64,000 bases of DNA. Origin: JAHRAW01 sp965203265 (GTDB taxonomy: Bacteria; Pseudomonadota; Gammaproteobacteria; Arenicellales; Poriferihabitantaceae). The stretch covers positions 248,001 through 312,000 of the forward strand of contig CBDBBV010000002.1 of assembly GCA_965203265.1 (NCBI GenBank), read 5' to 3'. The position numbers were made by a program, and so were the translations under genes. The notes beneath the pieces were generated by a model. It did not search any database, had not been told where the DNA came from, and worked only from the letters and a program-made list of their open reading frames with translations. Below are positions 36,808-43,534 of the stretch, piece after piece. Each line of letters begins with the position of its first letter. Position 1 is the first letter of the stretch.

Positions 36808-38052
36808 TTAGAAATTAATCCGCATTCCCAGCCGGTGGATCACGCCGTTTTGTTGAAAGGCTTCAAAATCGTGGTCGGAGCCTTCGTAGAACATTGTCAG
36901 GCCACCACCGAGGTTGTGCTTGACGTTCCAAGTGATTTGCCTTGCGTCATCCTCACCCGTCTTGTTGCGATCAGCGGTGGAATAGCCGAGCAACCATTTG
37001 GTCTTTTCGCTGAAGCTGCCACCGACGTAGAGGAGAATGGAATCGACATCCACACCCGGCGTAGCTTCTGCCGTGACTTCGGGTGCATCGCCTCTGTCAG
37101 GGTTGCCATCATCATTGTCATCTATTGCCGCTATGGTAACGGCATCCAGATCGTCGGTTTGATAGTTCTGCCAACCCAACGATGCCCAGTATCCGCCAAA
37201 AGTACCCTTGATGGAGATACCGACACGATCTGCATCGGCAGTACGTACATCTCTAGCTTCATAATCGGCGGTAAACGCAGCAACACGGCGGTCAGCATTA
37301 GAGTCAGTAAGGCCAGCGGGAGTAAGGTCGCGGTCCAAATCCTGCTCCACAACCCGAGTCACCCGATCATCATCATCAAACCCATCTTCCGAATCGAACG
37401 CTGCGGCAATAGTCAAATTTTCGTTGATCGCAAAGCTCAACCCAAGACCAAAGCCGTTGCCACGAAGTCTATCCGTCTGATCTGTATACAAAGGAGCGTC
37501 GTAAATTACATGTCCGCCCTCTGCTTCATCATTATGACGAAGATCCAGCTCGAGATACAACGGGCCGAAGGTATTGGAGTACTTGATGGTGTTGGACGCG
37601 CGGGCAGGGCCGCCACCGACTGACGAGTAGATGAAATACCCCAGCGAGTAGGTCGGGGAGACCAACGTGCCGAAGGTGTTGAAATAGGCACTCCACTGCT
37701 GGCCGAGATCGACCCTGCCGAAGGCGCCGGACAAACCGACGGTACCGACACGAGTATCGATTCCACCCCGCTCGCCATCTCCGTTATTGCCTCTACTGTC
37801 GGTGTTGGTGGCGAACTCATAGAGCCCGTGGGCGGTCATACCGTTGCCAATGTCGGCACTGGCCATGACGCCGATGCGCGAACCGTAGGTTTCGTGGTCG
37901 GTTGTCGATTCAGCGCCCGGTTTGACCGACAGATCATTGATTTTGAGGGTATTGGTAACGTTCCCGTACAACGTTACATGCCCATCACCATAGCCCGCCA
38001 CCGGTGCCACAACTGCGGCGGAGACCGCCGCTACGAGTAGTTTCCTGTTCAT
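36808..38052 (-). CDS. outer-membrane general porin 3 (OmpC/Porin_4 type)
   Basis: 414-aa porin precursor. Signal peptide MNRKLLVAAVSAAVVAPVAG, then DGHVTLYGNVTNTLKINDLS, the shared GLSGAFGRVDLGQQWSAYFN core, and an end MRINF with terminal Phe. It is the most divergent in loops, with an extra negatively charged stretch around residues 190-280. ATG 38052 is the start because the leader with AAGAGG is the same as for the other porins; the frame is open 38 codons further upstream. Confidence 0.92.
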   Translation of the reverse strand: MNRKLLVAAVSAAVVAPVAGYGDGHVTLYGNVTNTLKINDLSVKPGAESTTDHETYGSRIGVMASADIGNGMTAHGLYEFATNTDSRGNNGDGERGGIDTRVGTVGLSGAFGRVDLGQQWSAYFNTFGTLVSPTYSLGYFIYSSVGGGPARASNTIKYSNTFGPLYLELDLRHNDEAEGGHVIYDAPLYTDQTDRLRGNGFGLGLSFAINENLTIAAAFDSEDGFDDDDRVTRVVEQDLDRDLTPAGLTDSNADRRVAAFTADYEARDVRTADADRVGISIKGTFGGYWASLGWQNYQTDDLDAVTIAAIDDNDDGNPDRGDAPEVTAEATPGVDVDSILLYVGGSFSEKTKWLLGYSTADRNKTGEDDARQITWNVKHNLGGGLTMFYEGSDHDFEAFQQNGVIHRLGMRINF

Positions 38053-38116
38053 GAGATTTACCTCTTGGTTAAGACAGTTATCACGAACAAAAAAACGGTT
38101 AACTACGAACAAAAAA
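38053..38116 (-). repeat. conserved porin leader with tandem TTTTTGTTCGT boxes (porin 3)
   Basis: Inverted counterpart of 35131-35192. The CGAAC cores are at 38084-38088 and 38106-38110. Shared with porin 2, partly with porin 1. Confidence 0.7.
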
Positions 38117-38372
38117 CCGGAAAAAATCGGGCAAAATGCCGTCTCGCGGTGGGTCGAACGGCACATTCAGCGCGAGGCGCGCCGGGTCGGCGGGCGGGGT
38201 TGGTTTGACGCCCGTGCGGGCGTTCAGCGTGGCAGGGCAGGTCGTTGAGGGGCGTTTTCACGGGCGGCGGCGAAAACCCGTTGTTCCCCCGCCATCAATT
38301 ATTCTAAATACCCGAAATTCGAGGAAATTTTGGAGAATGAAATTCTTGCCTTCCGGCGATCATGGTGCGCGA
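38117..38372. other. intergenic, nothing recognised
   Basis: GC-rich then AT-rich sequence between porin 3 and micro-operon copy 3. I find no supported gene or clear structure. The AT-rich end (38297-38345) may help the promoter that follows. Confidence 0.3.
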
Positions 38373-38382
38373 GTGTGATACA
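38373..38382 (+). promoter_or_regulatory. -10 box of micro-operon copy 3
   Basis: GAGTGTGATACACTGCAGG matches the box ahead of copies 1 and 2. GATACA is at 38377-38382, 24 bases before the ATG. Confidence 0.45.
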
Positions 38383-38406
38383 CTGCAGGTGTTAGGTAAC
38401 ATTCAA

Positions 38407-38595
38407 ATGAAAGATTCGATCAATTTTGAATTCAAGCAAGTTCGGTTGGCATTTCGTCACGCCGGCGTTGCACTGCTCGTTACTGGCGTAGTCTCCAGCG
38501 TATTTGCAAATGAAGATGTGGAGGCTATTGTTACAGCAATTATTTTGGGTGTTATCACCGTTTGTCTTACAGCAATCACGAGGAAAAACCAATGA
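38407..38595 (+). CDS. 62-aa two-helix membrane protein (micro-operon copy 3)
   Basis: Paralogue of the 60-aa proteins at 32482 and 33088, on the opposite strand and clearly diverged. It has VRLAFRHAGVALLVTGVVSS, an acidic loop NEDVE, helix 2 and the end ITRKNQ. The 18-19 aa leader gene is missing in this copy. The stop overlaps the next start by ATGA. Confidence 0.7.
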   Translation: MKDSINFEFKQVRLAFRHAGVALLVTGVVSSVFANEDVEAIVTAIILGVITVCLTAITRKNQ

Positions 38596-38675
38596 GCACA
38601 GCCATGATAGCAATTTTGCTTGCCGGTGGATTGATGATCGCAATACTGTTGTACGGCATTTTCACCGGAAAATAG
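38592..38675 (+). CDS. 27-aa single-helix membrane peptide (micro-operon copy 3)
   Basis: 27-codon frame starting MSTAMIAILLAGGLMIAILL and ending YGIFTGK. Same length, start coupling and C-terminus as the peptides at 32399 and 33005, although the first residues differ. Conservation over three copies on two strands supports it as a gene. Confidence 0.65.
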   Translation: MSTAMIAILLAGGLMIAILLYGIFTGK

Positions 38676-38870
38676 CCCGTTATCGTCCTTCCACTCGGTA
38701 CCCGCAATTCATCGAATGACGGGGCCGAAAATTCCCTACCCGCTGGCTCGTTCTTCAGCGGCCGTAGTCCGGTAGCACGCGCCGGTATTTTCGGAGGGGT
38801 TTTACGGGAAAATTGTTTTTCAGGTACGACAAAATCTCACCGAGCAGTGCATAATGCCAGCGCGATGTCG

Positions 38871-38876
38871 TACAAT
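38871..38876 (+). promoter_or_regulatory. possible -10 box of micro-operon copy 4
   Basis: TACAAT lies eight bases before ATG 38884. If real, the transcript would begin at or next to the start codon (leaderless), which agrees with the absence of a Shine-Dalgarno there. Confidence 0.25.
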
Positions 38877-38883
38877 CCCCACC

Positions 38884-39090
38884 ATGCATTTCTCAAAAAT
38901 CGCAGTGCGGGAAGACATGCGTCGTCTGGGCATCTTGCTGATAGCCGCCGGTATGATCGGCGTTTTCGTGCAAGCATCCGAGGCAACGGGACTTTATTGT
39001 TCGCTGGCTGGCGTGCTATTATGGTTTGGCGGTGTACTCCACATCGGCGAAGAGCAACCACCCACAACGACTAACGGTGATATTCCATGA
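38884..39090 (+). CDS. 68-aa two-helix membrane protein (divergent micro-operon copy 4)
   Basis: 68 aa. A segment MRRLGILLIAAGMIGVF resembles AGIALVVAGMVAGI of the 60-aa proteins (pattern G-I-x-L-x-x-A-G-M). A second helix and a longer polar tail rich in Pro/Thr follow. ATG 38917 is an alternative start. The stop overlaps the following 22-aa gene by ATGA, the same layout as in the other copies. No known family. Confidence 0.55.
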   Translation: MHFSKIAVREDMRRLGILLIAAGMIGVFVQASEATGLYCSLAGVLLWFGGVLHIGEEQPPTTTNGDIP

Positions 39091-39155
39091 CTTTTTATCT
39101 GGTACTCGCAGGGATCGTGGCGGTAATGTTTATCGTGCTTTATCTGGCGGAATAA
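39087..39155 (+). CDS. 22-aa single-helix membrane peptide (divergent micro-operon copy 4)
   Basis: 22-codon frame, MTFYLVLAGIVAVMFIVLYL plus two residues, almost entirely one membrane helix. Its ATG overlaps the stop of the 68-aa gene. It does not share the YGIFTGK ending, but position, size and coupling are the same as for the 27-aa peptides. Confidence 0.5.
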   Translation: MTFYLVLAGIVAVMFIVLYLAE

Positions 39156-39391
39156 TAGGGAAATTCTACGCCGAGCACCAACATTCGGGTGCCGACCAAG
39201 CGCCGGCTTGGTTAGCGTGTGCATCCATCTGCGTCCTCACACCTCATGTCGTTGCTCGAAAACGGACTTGCGACAATACGATAAATCCCCGCCGAGCAGT
39301 TGCAAAAAACCTCGAAACTAGTCCCACCCCTTCAAATGCCGCCTGTTTCAGGCCATTTTCGCACCACAAACGGATTACACGGGACGAAACC

Positions 39392-39640
39392 ATGACCAAG
39401 AACCTGCATTATTTCCTCCGAGGAATCGGGCAAATCCTGATTTCCGCGCCGAGCCATCCGGGCGAGGGTGATGACGCCCGGAAAATCGAAATGTTCGGGC
39501 TATTTGTCGCAATTATCATCGGGCTTGTGGGCATGGTCGGCGGCTTCCTGATTGCGCTGAATGGCGCACCCTGGTGGGGCAACGCGGTGGCGGGGACACC
39601 GGTCGCAGCCCTCGTTAGCCGCGAAAAAGCGATCAAGTAG
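39392..39640 (+). CDS. 82-aa membrane protein, fused relative of the 41-kb DUF2335 pair
   Basis: The N-terminal part MTKNLHYFLRGIGQILISAP resembles the 65-aa protein at 41187-41384 (KKLNNFLHGAGQVLILFP). The C-terminal part FVAIIIGLVGMVGGFLIALN resembles the membrane end of the DUF2335 protein at 40838-41215 (ALVIGLVGIVGGSWAVLND). It therefore looks like an internal-deletion fusion of that gene pair, with two membrane helices. The 236 bp upstream (39156-39391) hold nothing that I recognise. Confidence 0.5.
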   Translation: MTKNLHYFLRGIGQILISAPSHPGEGDDARKIEMFGLFVAIIIGLVGMVGGFLIALNGAPWWGNAVAGTPVAALVSREKAIK

Positions 39641-39696
39641 GGGCGAATCCACCGAGGGAAATGCGGGGAGATGGCGTGGGCACTGTGGTTTTTGTG

Positions 39697-40350
39697 CTAG
39701 AGATCCTCAATCTCCAAACCGTAGAACCAGTCTCGACGTAGCCGGATGAAGGAATCAGCGGCTTGGGCGAGTTGCTTTCCCGGAATGGGGCTTGCGGCAA
39801 ACACTTTCTTTTGCAGGCGCCTTGCCTCCTCGACGGCGGGAACAAAATCTCCATCCGCCGAGAGTAGATAGGCTACATCGTATTCGTCCTGATTGGCCAA
39901 ACGCACCAGATCAATTGCGAGACGAACATCGACCTGTTTCTCGACATAGTACGGAACAGGCGTGTTGCACAACTGGTCGAGTTGCCCCAGAACATCGGTG
40001 GGGATGGCGGAACCGGATGCGGTCAGAATTTCCTGCAATTCCCTGACCATGGGGTTCTTCGCCGGACGCATCAAGTTCTTTTCAATTCGTCCCAGAAAAA
40101 CTTGAACCTGTTGGGATTCGAGGCGTTTCAGGATTTTTTTCTGCCGTGCCACCCTCTCCCTGTCACTCGAAACCCCGCGGTCACCCAAAACTCTCCCGAT
40201 GTAGTAGCGAATTCCGCGCAGGTCTCGGTCAATCAGGAGTCTTTCGGCAAGGCGGCTATAGTCCAGCGATCCGCTGTCCCGCTGGATTTGCTTGAGCCCG
40301 TGGTACCAATTATTACCATCAATAAATAGGATGGCGCGGTTTTGAGACAT
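39697..40350 (-). CDS. NYN-domain (PIN-like) nuclease
   Basis: 217-aa single-domain protein of the NYN/LabA-like group, predicted metal-dependent RNases related to PIN domains. Acidic motifs are visible: AILFIDGNNWYHGLK at the N-terminus, EKQVDVRLAIDLV, and LLSADGDFVPAVEEARR near residue 180. A start further upstream is excluded by the repeat structure. No Shine-Dalgarno precedes ATG 40350; instead a CCCGGG hairpin followed by a T-rich run lies directly before it. Neighbouring DUF2335 genes are small membrane proteins of unknown role. A role in RNA decay or defence is possible but unproven. Confidence 0.85.
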   Translation of the reverse strand: MSQNRAILFIDGNNWYHGLKQIQRDSGSLDYSRLAERLLIDRDLRGIRYYIGRVLGDRGVSSDRERVARQKKILKRLESQQVQVFLGRIEKNLMRPAKNPMVRELQEILTASGSAIPTDVLGQLDQLCNTPVPYYVEKQVDVRLAIDLVRLANQDEYDVAYLLSADGDFVPAVEEARRLQKKVFAASPIPGKQLAQAADSFIRLRRDWFYGLEIEDL

Positions 40351-40443
40351 GGAAAAATAAGAAAACCCCCGGGATGCCATTTCTGGACTTAGGCCCGGGG
40401 GGGGTTAGAGTTCCTTTGTACCGGATGAATTTCGGGCTGTCAA
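40351..40443 (-). promoter_or_regulatory. promoter-hairpin unit a, leader of the NYN gene
   Basis: Minus strand: -35 TTGACA (40443-40438), 17 bases, -10 TACAAA (40420-40415), then a leader with the hairpin CCCCGGG ... CCCGGGG (40404-40366) followed by TTTTCTTATTTTT and the ATG of the NYN gene. A hairpin plus T-run between promoter and gene has the layout of a terminator/attenuator. Confidence 0.65.
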
Positions 40444-40557
40444 CCCTTTTCGCGAAAAATTCGCCGCCTGTACTGCCTGTAACGCAATTCCCTGCACAAG
40501 AACCGCTACCCTGCGTCCTCGGATGTGCCCATCAGCAAGATGGCGCGGTTTCAAAAC

Positions 40558-40647
40558 ATGGAAAAATGGAATCCTCAGGGTGCCGTTTCCGACATATGCC
40601 CGGGGGGTTTAGGTTTCCTTTGTACCGGATGAATCTCGGGCTGTCAA
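40558..40647 (-). repeat. promoter-hairpin unit b (duplicate of the NYN leader)
   Basis: Same layout as unit a: TTGACA (40647-40642), 17 bases, TACAAA (40624-40619), a hairpin region (40607-40573) and ATTTTTCC before an ATG-like position. Beyond it the first codons of the NYN gene are still recognisable (AACCGCGCCATC) but a TGA is the second or third codon. So this is a 5' duplicate, not a gene. Confidence 0.65.
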
Positions 40648-40709
40648 CTTTTTTTGCGAAAAATTCGCCTGGACCGCAATTCCCTGCACAAAATGGCGCT
40701 TTTCGCGGC

Positions 40710-40804
40710 ATGGAAAAATGAAAACTCCCGGGATGCCATTGCTGGACTTAGGCCCGGGAGGGGTTAGGGTTCTCTTTGTACCGGATGGCCTTCGGGCTGT
40801 CAAT
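40710..40804 (-). repeat. promoter-hairpin unit c (duplicate of the NYN leader)
   Basis: TTGACA (40804-40799), 17 bases, TACAAA (40781-40776), perfect hairpin CTCCCGGG ... CCCGGGAG (40761-40726) followed by TTTTCATTTTT. As drawn it would produce an RNA of about 50 nt ending at the hairpin. It may therefore be a small RNA gene or a decayed copy of the NYN leader. Confidence 0.65.
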
Positions 40805-40837
40805 CTTTTTCGCAAAATTCGCCGGTGCAAGTCTTAC

Positions 40838-41215
40838 CTAATCGCGTTTTTTACGGTTTTGAAGGAATACGGCAACCAACCCGATAAAGGCCGAGCTGGC
40901 AATCACTGCCCCCGCCGGTTGATCGTTCAGCACCGCCCAAGAACCTCCGACAATGCCCACAAGCCCAATGACCAATGCGCAAACTTGACCTAAGATTCTC
41001 TCGAAAAAAATATACCCGTTAACGCGACTTGTTTCTTCTCGGCGAAAATTCGCTTCGATAGTAGTTTGCTCAATTACCCAATCTACTGCGTCCGGCTTGA
41101 ATTCGTTCAATTTTTCCAGTTGTGCAACCGGAATTATCGGGCTGTCTGTTTCGTGCCGTTGGAACGTGACTTCCTGATCGCGATTGCTAATCTTCGTTGT
41201 TTGGGATTTGGCCAT
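40838..41215 (-). CDS. DUF2335-like small membrane protein
   Basis: 125-aa protein with a soluble N-terminal half (LEKLNEFKPDAVDWVIEQTT, then an RREE-rich helix) and two C-terminal membrane helices with FFERILGQVCALVIGLVGIV and AGAVIASSAFIGLVAVF, ending in a basic QNRKKRD tail. This order matches DUF2335, a family of uncharacterised membrane proteins. It overlaps the preceding 65-aa gene by 29 bases. Confidence 0.7.
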   Translation of the reverse strand: MAKSQTTKISNRDQEVTFQRHETDSPIIPVAQLEKLNEFKPDAVDWVIEQTTIEANFRREETSRVNGYIFFERILGQVCALVIGLVGIVGGSWAVLNDQPAGAVIASSAFIGLVAVFLQNRKKRD

Positions 41216-41384
41216 ATTTTTCCGTGGCGTAGTACAAATCACGGGAGACGTGATTGAAATCTTCCCTCAAATTGCGCGTGTCCTGAGCAAAATCCCCCTT
41301 TTCCGGATAACGGTATTCCGCTTCAGGGAAAAGGATCAGAACTTGTCCGGCACCGTGCAGGAAATTATTCAGTTTCTTGAACAT
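41187..41384 (-). CDS. 65-aa hypothetical partner of the DUF2335 gene
   Basis: 65 aa, starts MFKKLNNFLHGAGQVLILFP, then a charged region rich in Glu, Asp and Tyr. GAGGT lies about ten bases upstream of ATG 41384. No known family. Its N-terminus recurs in the fused protein at 39392-39640, which suggests that it is a real gene and works with the DUF2335 protein. Confidence 0.55.
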   Translation of the reverse strand: MFKKLNNFLHGAGQVLILFPEAEYRYPEKGDFAQDTRNLREDFNHVSRDLYYATEKYGQIPNNED

Positions 41385-41454
41385 GGCTTTATACCTCGCT
41401 GATGTGGGCTGATCATGGTGTGAAACAAGCAGGTTTAGCCGATTATGCCTACAT

Positions 41455-42438
41455 TCAGCACTTCCCGCAATACCCTGTACGATGCCAATACATTCTGGAC
41501 TCCGGATGGTTTTCCGCGAGGAACTGCACGGGGGAGCGGAATTGCAGTGAGGCGTGGGGGCGGCGGGTGTTGTATTTTTCTAGGTAATCCAACAGGCGCT
41601 GGTTGAAAGCAACGCGGTCGGTGAGTAGCAGGTCTTCCTCGTAATCCACGAAATCCTCCTGAATGGTGCGGTTGAAGCGTTCCACGATGGCGTTCATTTT
41701 AGGCGATCTCGGATAGGTGTATGCGTGCGTCCAGCCCCTTTCTTTCGCAAACTGGTCGAACGCCCCGGCGAACTCCGAGCCGTTGTCGGTCAGGACGTTC
41801 TCAATGGGAAACGGAAACATCGCTTCGACCAATTCGGCGAATCGGGCGGCGTTTTTACTCGATGCGCTTTCGGGGCAGATGGCCACAGACAAGCGGGTGG
41901 CGTGGTCGATGGCAACGATCAGGTATCGCCGCACGCCATCTATGTGCCGCACAATGGTGTCGAAGGCAACGCAACGGCCGGGGATGGTGGTGCGCCGGAT
42001 GGCGCGGCTAAGTCGTTGTTTTATCTGGCGTGTGAATGCTTTGAGCCGGCCGTAGCGGGTGATATTCGCCGGAGCGATGCGCAGTCGATCCGGCTGGTCG
42101 GCGATGATGCGTCCGAGGGTGCGAGCGCTTGGGCATTTCATCCTGTTTTCCGCGCACCACTTAGCCAGATGCACGCGCAGGGCTTCTCCGGCGATATTGG
42201 GAAACTCGCGGCGCAACTTTCGCATTTGCTCAATCAGGGCGCGCGGATAATTGCGCCGCCGCACGCGAAGCGGCTTGGTAGTGCGATTGGTGAGCGCCGC
42301 CACGCCGCCCTGCTGATACGCCTTGCGCCACGCATACAGCGTGCTGCGACTGACCTGAAAGGCCGTCATAGTTGCGTGAATGTCGTGTTCGCGCCATACT
42401 TCGAGGGCGCGGAGTTTGACTTCGGTCGACTGGCTCAT
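41455..42438 (-). CDS. IS481-family transposase
   Basis: 327-aa DDE recombinase. Helix-turn-helix (about residues 1-60; FQVSRSTLYAWRKAYQQGG), then the rve core with the first Asp in CVAFDTIVRHIDG, the second in ENVLTDNGSEFAG, and Glu in MNAIVERFNRTIQEDF. The start ATG 42438 is followed by the typical SQSTEVKLRALEVWREHDI. The stop codon lies 19-21 bases beyond the left end of the element, so the last seven residues come from flanking DNA. The catalytic triad looks intact. Confidence 0.9.
   Translation of the reverse strand: MSQSTEVKLRALEVWREHDIHATMTAFQVSRSTLYAWRKAYQQGGVAALTNRTTKPLRVRRRNYPRALIEQMRKLRREFPNIAGEALRVHLAKWCAENRMKCPSARTLGRIIADQPDRLRIAPANITRYGRLKAFTRQIKQRLSRAIRRTTIPGRCVAFDTIVRHIDGVRRYLIVAIDHATRLSVAICPESASSKNAARFAELVEAMFPFPIENVLTDNGSEFAGAFDQFAKERGWTHAYTYPRSPKMNAIVERFNRTIQEDFVDYEEDLLLTDRVAFNQRLLDYLEKYNTRRPHASLQFRSPVQFLAENHPESRMYWHRTGYCGKC
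41471..41475. repeat. target-site duplication TACCC, left
   Basis: TACCC directly outside the left end of the insertion element; the same five bases follow the right end at 42569-42573. Confidence 0.75.
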
Positions 42439-42568
42439 GTGTGCCTCCTTCATTCCCAAAGAAGCAACATGATACATCCCGCGCACGCGGAAGCCGACAC
42501 GCTGAATCAGCATGTCGGCTTCCCTTTTTCCGACAGCCAAAAGTCCAGAATGTTTCTGGCATTATGCA
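41476..42568 (-). mobile_element. complete IS481-like insertion sequence
   Basis: 1,093 bp bounded by imperfect inverted repeats: left TGTACGATGCCAATACATTC, right (complement) TGCATAATGCCAGAAACATT, both continuing CTGGACT. Ends are 5'-TG ... CA-3' and the TACCC target duplication flanks them, which fits recent transposition. One transposase gene on the minus strand. The flanks show no clearly interrupted gene. Confidence 0.85.
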
Positions 42569-42573
42569 TACCC
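42569..42573. repeat. target-site duplication TACCC, right
   Basis: Partner of the left TACCC at 41471-41475. Confidence 0.75.
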
Positions 42574-42596
42574 CGCGCAAAACCCCTATCCCACGC

Positions 42597-43409
42597 CTAA
42601 AACAACGCCCTATCAGTCAACGCCACCGCGCTGCATTTCCCGATGAACGGCTCCTGCAAAATCGCCTCTGGCGCGATCCGGTTCAGGTGTTTGTCGTAGA
42701 TAAAGGCATAGTGGCCGGCCAATTCTACGGCGGCGGCGAGTTTGTGGTGGCGTTCGGATGGTGGGAGGAAGGGGGCGTGCAGGGATAGGTGGATGTGGGG
42801 TTTGCCGGTATTGCCGGTGGATAGCAGGTCGATGAGGGACGGGATGAGGGCGAATTCGGCGCCTTCGATGTCCATTTTCAACACATCGATCCGCTCGATT
42901 CCCCACCATCGCAGCAGGTCGCTCAGGGTGATCGCCAGCACGGTGGCGTGGCCGCCTTCGCCCTCATCGGACGATCCCGCAGTCACGCGGGTTTCGCTGT
43001 TGCCGAAGCCCTCCGCGTTGGCGATCTGCACGGAGCCGTTGGCGATGGCCAGCGCGCCGTGGAACGGCAGCACATTGTCGATTCGGTTGAGCTGAAGATT
43101 CGCCAGCAGACGCTGATAGGCGACCGGATCCGGCTCGACGCAATACACGGTTTTGCAGCGTGTCGCGGCGAACAGCACGGTCGGCCCGATCCACGCGCCC
43201 ACATCCAGATAAACCGAATCGGCGCGCAGGCAGCGGTCGAGAAACCGGAAGGTTTTCCGCTCCCACTGACCGGCGGCCACCTTGCGCCAGAATTTGTCGT
43301 TTCCGGGCGCCAGTCGATAGCGTTTGCCGTGTAGGTTGACGGCGCAAAGCGGTTGCGGATTCGGCGCTTGCTCGCGCGGCTGTCGCTTCAGCCAATTCAT
43401 CGGGTTCAT
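42597..43409 (-). CDS. FkbM-family SAM-dependent methyltransferase
   Basis: 270-aa methyltransferase. SAM-binding motif DSVYLDVGAWIGPTVLFAAT and acidic motif VYCVEPDPVAYQRLLANLQL, then the FkbM-specific IDVLKMDIEGAEFALIPSL. FkbM proteins O-methylate polyketides, glycolipids or sugars of surface polysaccharides. Here the following genes are glycosyltransferases, so a sugar of an envelope glycan is the likely target (inference). Divergent from the GT4 gene. Confidence 0.85.
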   Translation of the reverse strand: MNPMNWLKRQPREQAPNPQPLCAVNLHGKRYRLAPGNDKFWRKVAAGQWERKTFRFLDRCLRADSVYLDVGAWIGPTVLFAATRCKTVYCVEPDPVAYQRLLANLQLNRIDNVLPFHGALAIANGSVQIANAEGFGNSETRVTAGSSDEGEGGHATVLAITLSDLLRWWGIERIDVLKMDIEGAEFALIPSLIDLLSTGNTGKPHIHLSLHAPFLPPSERHHKLAAAVELAGHYAFIYDKHLNRIAPEAILQEPFIGKCSAVALTDRALF

Positions 43410-43534
43410 GCGGGTTTCGATCAGTGTGCGTCGTCATGTTATCACGGGGATGGTCTGCCGGTTGGGATACAATCGCCAACCGCCGCCCCCCGCAACTCGC
43501 GCACTCGCAACTCGCAGCTCGACAACCACCCGCC

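Noticed and set aside
38837..39067. Minus-strand frame opposite micro-operon copy 4
   Set aside because: Complement shadow of the 68-aa frame; lacks the coupling and the pattern shared with other copies.
40351..40804. CRISPR-like array
   Set aside because: Only three units, spaced about 160-200 bp, each with promoter and hairpin features and no uniform repeat-spacer pattern; no cas genes.
40609..40830. 73-codon minus-strand frame over promoter-hairpin units b and c
   Set aside because: It spans the repeated promoter and hairpin sequence and has no ribosome site or family; it arises from the repeats.
41725..42600. Long open frame on the plus strand opposite the transposase
   Set aside because: It is the reverse-complement shadow of a conserved transposase frame, has no family similarity, and crosses the right inverted repeat of the element.
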